Shown here piece by piece: positions 35,122 through 46,500 of a stretch of DNA of 64,000 nt. The notes beneath the pieces are model-generated. The model made no database searches. It was not told where the DNA came from and saw nothing but the letters and a program-made list of their open reading frames with translations. Source of the stretch: Setophaga petechia. Lineage: Eukaryota; Chordata; Aves; Passeriformes; Parulidae. The DNA lies in assembly GCA_024362935.1 (NCBI GenBank), contig JANCRA010000019.1, positions 92,001-156,000 on the forward strand. The letters run 5' to 3'. The position numbers and the translations under genes were made by a program. Position 1 is the stretch's first letter, and every line of letters begins with the position of its first letter.

Positions 35122-37663
35122 TAAAGTGAAAAATGATCTGTAAATCTGCAGTGCCTGTGGTGAATCAAAATACATCAGCCATTGTGGCACTAGCAAGACC
35201 TGTTTCTCCACTATACTTTGACTTGCAGACAAGGGGCAGGTATGTCAATAGCTGATACAAGTTTGCCCTGACACAGTGCCAGTGCAGAAGCATGTGGAGC
35301 CAGACACTGCAGTTCCCAAGTGGCAGAGGAACCAGTCCAACAGGTCCAACCCGAACTCCTCACTGCTAATAGCACAGAGGGTGTGACAAGGACAAGAACA
35401 GTGGTGGTCAGAGCCACATCTGGGCCCATCTGCTTTACCCACCTTCAGGACCATGTGCAACAGGGTGCCAAACCTTGCAACTGTGCCAGTCAAATGTAGC
35501 TGCCAAACAGACCTAACCATGAAGGGGTAACATTAAAAATCTCCATGCCCAGAAAAAAACCCAAACAATCAGCCCAGAACCTTGAGTTCTATGGCAGATA
35601 CCACCAAGGAGCATCACTGAAGAAGAGTTAATGTTGTCATTAAATAATATTCAGGTTAATATAGTCATCTCTTACTTTAGATGTCCTTTGAAACTAAATA
35701 GTTTGGAACTTCTATTAGCTTGGCATTCCTTTAAGGAGTCTTCTGTCAGTCCATGGCCCTTGAAGAGGCTAAATATCTGCACTTTTAGCTCTCCATGGAG
35801 TTTTAGAAAGCTCTGGGATGGTTTATGGTTTTCCATTAGCCAAGGGTCTAATAGAGACCTGAGATCCGTTAAGTGGGAAATTCTTCTCATGGAGAGCAAT
35901 ATACCGTAATTCTTTGCTAAAATCTGAGCCCACACAAGAAATCAGAGCTTGTGGTAAAGACCAGGGTGCAGTAAGTTTGTGCAGGAAATTACTTCATACT
36001 GTTTGTTATTGGACTATTTATCCACGACTTTTTAGACAACAGACACCATGGACTTGATTCGCTCCTGAACCAAGTAGGGCACATGCTCATTAGATGACCG
36101 ACCCTGTGGACAGGAGCTTTAAATCACACCCTGGTACTGCAAACACCTCGTTAGTGATTTGGAAACTGCTGAGGGGCTAAGGAGAATGAGAACACCCTTC
36201 TCTGCTCTGCTGACAGCATTTTTCCACATCAGCTGTACTCATTTAGGGAGTCACCAAGGGCTGTGAACCTCACACCGCTCTGACCTCCCCCCCAGCTTGG
36301 GCAGACTTTCTGCCACAGTAGTGCCAGTAGCAGCATAAGTGAATCAAACCTATTGTTCTTTTCTGGCCATGATAACTTGACTTACTCTTTTGATTGAACT
36401 GTTCCGACAGTGTATGAAAACTCACAGTGAAAAACACAAAATAAATGTGGTATGTGAAAATACCTTGTACTATCTGAAAGCTCAAAGAGTCAGTGGTTGC
36501 TTTTGTTATTGCCAGTTCCAGCTGATAGCATCAGCGCTTATTCCCACAATCTTTCTTATTTCCATCTGTTAAAATTTATGTTTTAGTTGGGGAAATATTT
36601 GAGATAAAAATAGGTTCTTTGGTAGCATTTACAACAACTTGGAAGTTTAAAGGTCTCTGTGTTTCCTTCAAAGCATCACTCTGAATCATGGATTTTCAGA
36701 TACTTCACTATTCAATAGCTGCTACATAAAAACAATATGTGATTTAATAGCAGAACCTTAAATGAGGAAAGTAGGGAGAATTAGCATATGCTATCCAGAA
36801 GTTTGTCTGCTGTTAAGCCTTACAGTCTGTCTGGCAGTGCTGGAAAGTCAACTGATTTCAAAGGTTTGACCCTCCCGAGGGCAGAGCACTCAGCCCCCTT
36901 GGAGAGGAGGAAATACTTGGCATTTCTCTGGAGCAATTCCTGCTGCTTCCTCTTCACAACAGCACTGATAGCTCTGGGGACAGGGGAAACAAATTGCCCA
37001 GGAGCTACTGCAGAAGTTGTGCTGAGGTTTTTGGAATGGGTAGAGGGAATCAAGACTCACGCCTATGGTAGCATTCGTGTCACTCCCCAGATTTCAGAGC
37101 AGCACAAATACCATATTTACTTGGCTCACCAAAGCAAAGTGAGAGCAAGCATTTGCTGATGATGAGGAGGAGGAAAACCTGCCTCAGACACCATCTGCTC
37201 TTTGCCCTCAGACTGTTTTGTAGTACTTTGTCACAGGGAACAGCCATTGAGGAACCTGAGGATTGTGGTTAATCCAGGGAAGACTGGAAAATGAGGGAAG
37301 GGAGGACCTCATGATAGTTTTCACTCTAAGGAGATATTTTCTTTCCCCTTGTGCTATTGTTCATCTTGTTTTCAAAGTCTCAACACAAATCTAAGAGCTC
37401 TGCATGAAAGGTACAGTAGTCTGGGTATAATTACCACAGCTGCCACAGATGGCTCATTTTAACAAGAGACCCTAGGTAAACCTAGTTGTTTAGCCTGCAG
37501 CATAAACAACAAAATATTCTACTTAAACAAGTGGATCTGGGTCTGTGGAGGTGAAGCTCAATTCTGCCTTACTAATCTCTGTCATTAAAGAAGTGCAAAA
37601 GATAATGGTGGGACAAGGGCCAGCTCAGGGCTCAGTTTTGAAGTGTACCTGTGTAATCTCCAA

Positions 37664-37708
37664 GGAGGAGGATGTCTGGGTGTTGACATCCTCCTGGAGG
37701 AGGATGTC
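37664..37708. repeat. Compound direct/inverted repeat (hairpin, template-switch-like)
   Basis: Ggaggaggatgtc at 37664-37676 is followed after eight bases by the inverted gacatcctcc (37685-37694), a four-base tgga loop, and ggaggatgtc again (37699-37708). The 10-bp arms around the tetraloop pair perfectly. One sequence therefore occurs three times in direct, inverted and direct order within 45 bases, as expected from a template switch during replication. Confidence 0.9.
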
Positions 37709-39439
37709 AAGTGCAGGGAATGCTCTTTGCCCTTCAGCTGGGATACCCTGAGCACTGCATTTGAAATGCAGGACATTGTCCATTCTCTGAGAAAGGAAGA
37801 ATAGGAAAAGGAAGGGAAATCTTAACACATGAAATTTTCCAGTGTCATCTACTTAGTCCCTCTAACAAATCTTGTTGCAGGATAGATACCCCAAAGATCA
37901 CATCCTGTTGTACTCTACTAGTTGCCCACTGTCAGGATTGAGGTTGGTATATTTTGTGAATGAGGAACTAGAAAGACTCTTCCTGCTTAACAAAAAAAGC
38001 AGTACTTCAAGTTAGGTCAAAGAAGATGGGCGGGCAGGAGACTCAGAAGAGAGGACATTAACACCTAAAACTGCTTTCCTCATGGGAGAAAACAAGAGAC
38101 GAGAAATGATTTTTAGCTTTCTGTATCTGTTCACATTTGTGAAGTGGAGCTCCAAATCAATGCACATATTCCTTCTGAAAACTCACAAATTGGTATCTGC
38201 AGGATACCTTTATTCCTTCCAGCCCTGTATCTCCACTTGCATCAGCAAACTCTCCTTACAGAGGTCCTGCTGGCAGCAGCTTATTAGCACCGAGCTACTA
38301 ATCTTCCTTTGCCAAAACCTTCCACTTTTCCTATGCCTTATCATAATGTCCTCAATCTTTCGGTCATGTAGACCCATGTTGTAGTGGCCATTTTCATTTT
38401 CTCCTCCAGAAACTGTTGTCTGTGGCATTTCCTAGGTACCACACTTGGCCAACTCCATGCTGCTGACCACCACAACGTTTCCCCTCTGTCCTTCAGTACT
38501 GCTGTCACAAGTGCCTGCCCCAACTCCATGCTTGTCATCTTACCTGCTGCTTTGGTTTCCTTACAGATTATTGAAATACATTTCCTCAATGATCTGCAAA
38601 CATAAGGATGGGCATTTCTGGCCTTAACACCAAGATCCATCATCTCTTTCACGTCTCACTTTTTTCCATAGGACTGCAAGTACCAACTTAACATCTCTCA
38701 ACTTGTTTGTTCCACAAGCACCTTTACCATACAGCTCACCACAGAAATAGATATCCTCATGCCATGTCTTCCTCTAGATCCCACTTATGGCATGTGTTAA
38801 CATTATAACACCAGCGTTAGGCTCACCTTGACACCTCTGTAGGAAGTCTACAAACAGGTAATGACAGCCTGCCAAGATGAGGAATAAGAGGTGTATGTTA
38901 CAGCAAGGAATATTCGAGCTCATGTTAAAGGCAAGGGAAGGCTACGGGCTAAGAGGAAGGTGAGTCAGAAGGCTGAAAAATCTCCATCAGTAGAAATCAT
39001 TAGGAACAAGATACATACATAGATTAGTGATTAAATATCTAGAAGGGAGCCTGCTGTAGGAGAGGAGGGTATATGGAATAACATCACAGATGCCTTTCAA
39101 TCCCATGACTTTATCACGTCTTTGAAATCTATGCAATCGTGAATGTTTATCTATCCCTCTTTTTTTCTCCCTACTCTTCCTTGAGAATGCTTTTTACCAT
39201 TTGCTGTTCCTTGGCTTTCTTTCAATAACCTTACTACTTATTTCACCAACCCCAAGAGAGGCCTTGGTTCCTCTTGAGACTTCTGGGCATTACTCTAGCA
39301 GAACCACAAAGATGTAATAACATTAAACCTTTGATTCATTCCATATCCTAAGCTGTTCTGCTAGTGCTGCTCTGTGCCAAGCAAGAAGCTGCATTTTTTC
39401 TTTCCTTGGTGAAGGGATTCCTGCATACACAAATTTTGG
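37709..39439. other. Unique non-coding DNA
   Basis: No firm gene or nameable mobile element. It includes the possible decayed coding stretch on the minus strand at 38210-38790. Sequence from 38800 to 39360 is unremarkable. Confidence 0.5.
38210..38790 (-). pseudogene. Possible decayed coding remnant, unassigned
   Basis: On the minus strand, open segments in different phases follow one another. One, from about 38790, contains ELYGKGACGTNKLRD and then a hydrophobic LVLAVLWKKV. The next spans 38652-38341 and contains CRSLRKCISIICKETKAAGK. A third spans 38428-38210 and contains DRKIEDIMIRHRKSGRFW. Phase changes and stops break any single reading. Composition is slightly more protein-like than most of the window, but I recognise no family and chance is a strong alternative. 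Confidence 0.15.
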
Positions 39440-39512
39440 AAAACATTTGGGCAGTCCTTTGGGAAGAACAGCACTTAATAAATGCAAATTATTATTACTA
39501 TTATTATTTCAC
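39440..39512 (+). mobile_element. Ancient L2/MIR 3' tail
   Basis: The phrase 'agcacttaataaatgcaaat' leads directly into an ATT trinucleotide array. It matches the shared 3' end of L2 and MIR ('agtgcttaataaatgctt' then ATT repeats). The preceding 'tttgggcagtcctttggga' may be part of the same element but is too diverged to align by eye. Confidence 0.55.
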
Positions 39513-40570
39513 CAACAGGAGTTGCAGAATCTTCAACTGGTCTCTCTCTTTTAAGAAAATATACAAGTGGGAAATTAGTGGGACGTGGTCACACTGGGCC
39601 ATGTGAAAATTAAATTCTAGCGAAATGAACTGAAATGAGATTGATCACTGCATGCTAAGGCACCACAGCCCTCCATAGTGTAGCTGTCAGCAGTAAGAGA
39701 GGAGAACTCTCTCTGACTTCAACTACTCCTGGTAACAGTAAAGGCAACAAAAAGCTCATTCAGCCCGATTCACTGGAGACCTCCTGAGAAATCAGCTACA
39801 GAGATCAGCTATGATCTGAGTCATTTCTTTGTGTGTTTCTTTATACAACTGTTTTCTGAACTTTGCCTAACTAACTCTCATGTGACATCCGAGGCTGGAG
39901 TCTGCTCTTCTTACACAGAAGTGAATGGCAAGAAGAAAAGCTCTGGTAGTTTTAGATGTTCTCAGAGAGCTTCAGGGACCTGGACTCCCTGAGAGCGTGG
40001 TACCTCTGCAAGCAGCTCTGGCATAGCTTTTGGAAGAAACACTGGGCATGGTTTCCAGGGCTTTGGATCACAGGCAACCCTCTCTGGGCAAACCACTGGG
40101 ACTGGTGGGCAAGAAAGGGTCAGAGCACAGAGCCTGACACTGGGTCTTGCACCACTGGGGCTGTTCAGAGTGCAGGACAAAGCATAGCATGAGCATCACA
40201 CCTGCTTGTGCTCCCTGAGAAAGAAAAATGCCACATACCTATTAGGGAGGTGGGGAATAGGTTAAGTTGAGGAGGCCTGAGTAGGGTCAGCTTTTGGACT
40301 GAAGCTCCTCTGTGACACGTGGATGGAAAACATGCAAAAATATACTCAGGCTTCTCAAGAGCCACTTCCCCCGGGTGGGGGATAGGATGTTCCCAGTCCC
40401 ACAGGTAGTGGGGGAGGATGGCTACCCCTGGCACAGAGCTCTCTGTGTCTGCACTGAGAGCTGGCCAGGTGTGGCTGTACTGGGAATCTGTGCTCAGCAC
40501 ACAGAGAACATGGCTCCGTGTGTCTTGGGATGGCTGCTCCGGGATCTGCAGAAATCCTTCTAGATGGGTT
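39513..40570. other. Locally GC-richer non-coding block
   Basis: From roughly 39.89 to 40.57 kb GC content rises clearly above the surroundings. As a result open frames are longer on both strands: plus 39956-40192, plus 40312-40563 and minus 40165-40680 (171 codons). They overlap one another antisense and contain no motif, which fits low stop-codon density better than coding. A GC-rich unrecognised repeat remains possible. Confidence 0.5.
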
Positions 40571-42714
40571 GTAAGAGAAACATAAAAGAGGAACGGGTTA
40601 AGCTGGTGTGCCAACAGGCCTCTTATCTGAGAAGGCTTTTCCTTTTTCTTTCTTTTTCTGTTCCTGTATTTTATTCTCAAAGATCTGCAATGTATAATAT
40701 GTATATACGTGTATATGGCTATATTAGATTTGGATAGGAAAATATGGGCTGCAGGAGCCTGTGGACAATGCTCCCCTTTTAGTTGTTATAAAAAAGAAAA
40801 TAATTGTGAAAGCAGAGAGAAATCTGCAGCTGCTCCGGGCTATTCATACCATAAGAGATCCCATCAGGCTTTCTTTATTGTTGCAGTTTTGGCAAATTAT
40901 TTTCTTATCACACACAACCTATTCACTTCTGTTCCTGGATAAGCACTTAGGCTCATAAAGCAGTGGGTCAGCAACAGTTTAGCATAGAGCACATGGAACG
41001 GCTGACCTTGGGGACTGCTGGTGCCTGCCCCTCCAAAAAGCAGCAACTGGAGTCAATAAAAAACTGGCCAGGCCAGTCCATTAGTGAGCCCAGCTCTGTC
41101 TCTGCTCGCATGGCTTACCCGATGGCTGTACAGCCCACTTCTCCTCCTGCTGCCATTGTGTCTCACCTTGCTGAATGCAATCATGGCTCCTGCCCCAGGA
41201 GAGTGGGATGTGTAGCTGGCTTCCTCCCTGATGAGGTGCATTTTCCCAGGGGAGGCACAAGTACCTACCCATGTGCATATTCTCCTATATGCACCGTGGG
41301 CACGATTTTGCCCAAGGAATGTGTGATATAGATTAGATCAGCAGCAGTGCTGCTCTGTCTCCAGGCCAGGCAATGAGTTTATTGTGCCCAACACACATGT
41401 GCACTGGACAAATGCTCTGGCATCTTCAGCGTGGGCAGAGAGCATGCTGCTCCTATTATACTAGCCCATTAGGGAAGCAATTTGAAGAAAAATATTTAGC
41501 AATTTGGAAAGAAGCATGGTTCCAGAATGGCTTGTTTCTGTGTGACAGCCTGCCATGTACAGATGAAAGGGAAGGCTTGTAACAAATTTTCATTACCCGC
41601 AAATAAAAAAAAAAGCAACAGCAGGCAGAGCAAGTGCTTTCAGCCTGAGAGGTGTGGCCAGAAATCCCCCCAGGAGACCACAAAGGAGCCTCAGAAAAAT
41701 AAATCAATCAATCTATCAATCACTTACACTTGCATAGCGCCCTTTATGAAAATGGCAATCAGTGCCTGACAGCCTGTCAGACTTTGGCCTTCAAGTCTTT
41801 GCCTCAAAACTAGTTATTAAGTTCACCAAAATACAAGCTACAGCTCCCTGCTCTCACTCGGTGTCCTTGCTCACCTTCCTTCCCTAGGCTGCTGTGATTT
41901 CTCTACAGAAAACATTCTGTGCTCGGAGCAGCTGTGACCAGGGTTTGTGACACTGTGCAGCAGAGGAGGGTCTGTAAAGAGCACACACATTTTAGACTTG
42001 CTTTGTTCCCGTTCTCTGCTGCAAATTTGGGCCCAGCATTTGGCATGGGAGCTTGTCCTGCAAGAAACAGAGCTGCTGGAAGCGGAGCACATCGTTCCAC
42101 TGCACGCCGTGCGTCACACCACTCACCTTCGCTTGCAAATTTCTCTTCAAAGCAGAGTTCAGAGAGCAAATAAAGTACTTTGGTGGAAAGAGCTGTCCAC
42201 TAGCAGACCATTTCTCCTCAGAATCACAGGGAAGCCCGCCTGCTGTGTGTGTGTAGATGAAGGCAGCCCCCTAGATACAACTTCTAGGTATGTCAGTCAC
42301 TTTGCTCTCTCGCGCTGAAGTGTGGCACTAACCCTTCCTCTGCTAGTCTACAGCTTCCCTCCCAGAAGAGCTAACTGAAGTCTCTTGACTAAATCCCCAC
42401 ACAAATAAAATTTTCCAAGTGAAGATATTGTTTTTAGAAGCAGCACTAGAACATAAGACTGATTTTCACTGATGAAAATGGAGTTCAGGTACAGACTGGT
42501 TTAGAAAGTCCCTGATCTGGGAAGCTGTGGATTTATGCTATATAGCCTTCCACAGGTGTTTCTTCTCTGAGTTTATCTTATTATGTTTGGGACCTACATA
42601 CAGTTTCAGCCTTGAGATTCCTTGAGGTTCTTACTTTTGTTTATTTTATGTTTACTACCCAATATTTTTATTTGAAAAGCCTTTTTTTTCTTCCATTTGT
42701 GGAAGCAATGGTCA
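40571..42714. other. Unique non-coding DNA
   Basis: No supportable gene. A polypyrimidine stretch lies at about 40637-40662, and a TA-rich stretch with tatacgtgtatatg near 40700. Around 42060-42140 several CpG dinucleotides cluster, but the patch is far too small for a CpG island. Frames such as plus 41947-42318 show no motif. Confidence 0.55.
41696..41775 (+). mobile_element. Probable MIR/L3-like relic with ATCA simple repeat
   Basis: A short aatcaatcaatctatcaatc array is followed by 'cacttacacttgcatagcgc' and 'cctttatgaaaatggcaa'. This resembles the old amniote phrase 'cacttacatagcgcttttca', found in the same family as the element at 50390-50560. The fragment is short and diverged. Confidence 0.45.
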
Positions 42715-43335
42715 GCAACCTCCATCTCCTCATTTGACTTCTCTTTGCTTTTATAGACTTTTACCTTATCCCTCCTTGATCATCTTTTTTTCCAGGCTAA
42801 AATGTCCAGTTCTGTTTAATCTTTTCCACATTTGGAAGCTGCTCCATATCTTTGATAATTTATTTGCCCTCTTTTGCCAGTTTTATGGCTTGATTACATA
42901 TCCTTTGAGATAAAAGGACAGAAAAGTGTATTTACAACTTGCTTTCTATTAATTTCCATTAATACCTAAAATTCAGGGTTGTTTTCCCTTTTTCTGCTAC
43001 AGCTAAACACTTTGAGCTAACATTTTCATAAAGCAAATCACACTGGCTTTAGGACATCTTTTTTGAAAATACCAACATTCAATTTTGATCCCAACACCTT
43101 GTCTGTAATCTTAGTGGTATTTTTCTCTATGTATCAGTTTTCTCTATATATTAACATTGAATATGTCCTGCCATTTTATTACCTAGTTGCTCCATGATCA
43201 GTGTCCTGAAGCTCTTCCATATCTCATTGCAGTCAGGTTTGGGTTTTACTACTGAGCATAATTTTGCAATACCAGTGAATGGCATAATATTGATTTTCAT
43301 TCTCTGTTTTATGAATATGATGCAATACATAGTCT
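42715..43335 (-). mobile_element. Ancient CR1 LINE fragment, about 620 bp, minus orientation
   Basis: In plus-strand order the sequence follows an old amniote CR1 in reverse: 'ttctgtttaatcttttccac', 'atttggaagctgctccatat', 'ctttgataatttatttgccc', then 'tctttt', 'gccagttttatggcttgatt' and 'atatcctttgagataaaagg'. It goes on with 'tctgctacagctaaacactt', 'tgagctaacattttcataaa' and 'catatctcattgcagtcagg'. These match remembered turtle and crocodilian CR1 phrases such as 'tggaagctgttccatac' and 'gagctgacattttcat'. Coverage is long and nearly continuous although divergence is high, so the insertion probably predates birds. Confidence 0.75.
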
Positions 43336-43354
43336 TGTCAGCCTGTCCTTGCAA

Positions 43355-43550
43355 CTCCACAAGGAACATGTTGCCCAGGGAAGTTGTGGATGCCCCATCC
43401 CCTGGAGGTGCTCAAGCCCAGGTTGGATGGGGCTTCAAACAGCCTGGTCTAGTGGGAGGTGTCCCTGCCCATGGCAGTGGGTTTGGAACTAGAGGCTCTT
43501 CAAGGTCCCCTTCTAACCCAAACCATTTTATGAACTTATGATTCTATGAT
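43355..43550 (+). mobile_element. CR1 LINE fragment, 3' end, plus orientation
   Basis: It reads 'tgttgcccagggaagttgtg', 'gatgccccatcccctggagg', 'tgctcaagcccaggttggat', 'ggggcttcaaacagcctggt', 'ctagtgggaggtgtccctgc', 'ccatggcagtgggtttggaa' and ends 'cttatgattctatgat'. The closing attctatgat is the typical avian CR1 terminal repeat. It is less diverged than the neighbouring ancient CR1 and lies in opposite orientation, about 20 bases beyond its last recognisable block. Confidence 0.95.
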
Positions 43551-46500
43551 AATCACCTTTGTGCTCACAAAAAGAGTGACTGTCATAGTCATTTAAAAAA
43601 TTATATCTAATTCCTAAATATGTATTTTCACAGTATTTTGTGCCACTGGACCATTTCCAGCAGCTTTCCCTTCCCCTGCAATCCCTCAACCTGACTGAGG
43701 TGCACTACAGACAACAAAGACAAAGAATCTATGTTTGGGAAAGGGTTGAAAAAGAAAAAAAACACAGACGGAGCCATGAATATAAGCCAGAGCTTTCAAG
43801 TCTTTTTGTCCATTTCTGCAGGGTTTTGTGATTAGTGTCTTGTGCAATCTGATTTCCACTACTGCACAGAAATGCTTCACTTTGCTGGTCCCTTTCTCAA
43901 AAAAGAAGGCCAAGTGAGGATAATGCGTAATGTGAGTAGCATGAGACAGAATTAGAGTCCCCTATATAAGCCTTTGCATTTAACACCTTCATTCATTTTC
44001 TCTCTCTGGAGATTTTGGAAACCTCCACTAATGACTGAAAATTTTATTGGGATGGATTTTTTTAAAATCTTCTTTAAGTGAAGAGATAGAAGTCACTGCT
44101 TCTTAGTAGCTATCAATTAAATCTGAATCTTTCTTCTTTTCCACTTAGATAGTATTTTATGATTATATTAATTCTTTTTTCCTTCTTCTCTCTTTTGGCC
44201 AATGGGACTCAACTTCCTTTTAGGGACTTCCAGAAATTGAAATTATATAAACATTTAAAAAAAGTGGAAAGTTAAAGCCATTAACTAAAAGCTTTCCTCA
44301 TATTTCTTACCTGCATTCCTGTTTGTTTTGCCAAATTTTATTTGGAATAATATTATAAAGGTAGGGAGATAATCCACTGGACATACAAATTTGAATACCA
44401 TGTAAAAAACCAGTTTTCGTTTGTGTGTGTATTTGTGGTGGGTACAATACATAGGTAGACAGTTTGGTAGGTAAAGAACAGAAAATGAAAGAGGAAAGAC
44501 ACAGAAAAAACAAAAAAAGGTGCAAAATAACTTCAGAGCAGGTGATGTAATATTTTTTATCATTTACTTGCAATTGCATTTGAAATTGCAGAGTTGCTAA
44601 AATTTAATCACCCATGTTCTCAAAATAACTGCAGGTATTTAAAGCTCTTGCTTTTCAGAGGAAGCTGACCCCTGCTTTTATCAACTATTAAATAAGCTAT
44701 TTTTAAAATAAGTAAGTTGAACTATAAAGTGTCTCTGTTGGATTTCTAGCCCTCCATAATGTAGATGGTAACTGCATTCAGCTCTGCCTCACTTATATTA
44801 AAGCCTGCACCACATTTTACATGGTAGATTCCTGATCAGTGTTGAACACTTTGTTCAACACTGTTGTCACACTATTACAACATGAATCTTGTATGTATCT
44901 GTGTGTACTAAAGCAACTTTTTTTTTAACTGGAAAAGCCACATTGTCAGAGCTTAGTTTACACTACATCCTCTGTACTTACAAAACCATCTGAGAATACA
45001 TGCAAAAATTGGTGGACTATGTTAAGGACTGAACCAATGCACTCTGTTCTGCTTACTATGTATGAAGCATGCCTCTGGATGATGAGGAGGAAAGAAGAAG
45101 TATTCCTGCTAAGTCTTGGAAAAGCAGGAGAGTTTCATTATAGAGAATGTTTGCTCCTGGTCCAGGAACTTTACCCATGTATGCTATGAGGAAAGGGATG
45201 CCTAGAAAAGGAAATGTCTTTGTTTTTCCACCTACTGCCTTTGCACGCATTCCATGGCGGTGAGCATGCCATGCTCAACACACATGCAATATATAACAGT
45301 GTAAATACATATATGTACGTATACTTACACAGGTCTAAACACATAAATAACAATTCAAAATACAGATACCTACGTGTGCACACATGCACATTCATATTGC
45401 CACGTGTTGTCCGGACCAGTAATGATGCACTCTCATGTATGAGTGTCACTGTTAAAAATATAAGACTATTTTTGATATTGACATTGTGTCTAGGAATAAG
45501 GTTCTGGTCCAGCAAACAGAAAGATGCTTCATCCTCAAAATATTTGCAGCCTGAATGTTACCAATTTGCTCCCAGTGAGTTAATTCCAGGTGCCAGTCCA
45601 TGAAAGGAGAGTATGTATTATTAGTATGATATCCACATCACTAGGAGATGCTGAGTTTTAAATATGCCTGGCTGCAGATAGTAGGGGAAAATTTTCCAGG
45701 GGAGGAAGAACATTGCCTATTTTTAGCTTCTGTATTCTCTTAATGCCTTGTCCAATTTGCCTTACAACTTCATGGAAAAAGGAATTTTGCCCTAAGTTTT
45801 CAACAACATTGAAATTTCATTTCACTGATGAGTAGAAAGCAGTGGACAAAAGAAAATAGAAGTCTGGTTTCTTTTCAAAGGTTCATGTCATGCCAAACTG
45901 GTGGAGAGACTCTTGTCTTTCCACAGTATGTTAAATATTTAAGGACCAGGGGAAATACTGATTTTTCTTCCCTTTTTTTCAGTTTTGAATTTAAATTTAC
46001 AGTTTTAACCAGTTTTATGATGGATACTTTTTGCTTAAGAATTCTGGTCGCTGAGCAAAACAGAGAAATCATCTTCTGACAGATGAAAATGGGAAGTTGT
46101 TGCTGGAACCATTGGGATTTTCTCAAATTTTTGGAAAACATAGACTACAAACCTGCAGGTTCTGTTACCATTTTCAGCTGTTTCATCTATTCAAATGATA
46201 AACTGCACTTCCTATGTCTGTATTTACATCAGATGCTGATATGCCACCTTCCTACAAGATTTTTAATTATTTTTTATTATATTTTCAGCCATTTTCTCTG
46301 TAATTTTATGTTTTATGTTATATTTTAACTTCAATGAACTGCCTGTTAGCTTACTGCTCTATATAGAAGCTGATGCATTCAAAGATCTCCTTCGGGTCCT
46401 CCATATAGCTCTGTTTTCTGGTGGTGTTTTTATTTTATTTTTTTTTACAATGACTTTTGATTCATTCTGTACATCTAATTTTTCCCACATAACATCAGTA

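Larger units (their letters stand above)
31591..37663. other. Unique non-coding DNA, candidate conserved blocks
   Basis: No gene supported. A small CpG-containing patch with cagagcgcgctgcgggggg lies at about 32521-32540. The intervals 32560-32960, 34120-34480 and 34895-35000 are repeat-free, AT-rich and have the look of vertebrate conserved non-coding sequence, which cannot be tested from one genome. Open frames (for example plus 36788-37159, 123 codons) show no motif. Confidence 0.55.

Noticed and set aside
40165..40680. 171-codon minus-strand open frame as a gene
   Set aside because: It lies in a GC-richer block where stop codons are scarce, overlaps antisense frames and has no recognisable domain.
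42060..42140. CpG cluster as a CpG-island promoter
   Set aside because: Only a handful of CpGs in about 80 bases, well below island length, and no coding exon nearby.
45289..45396. Loose CA/TA alternating stretch as a microsatellite
   Set aside because: The alternation is irregular and broken every few bases, with no repeat unit reaching four clean copies.
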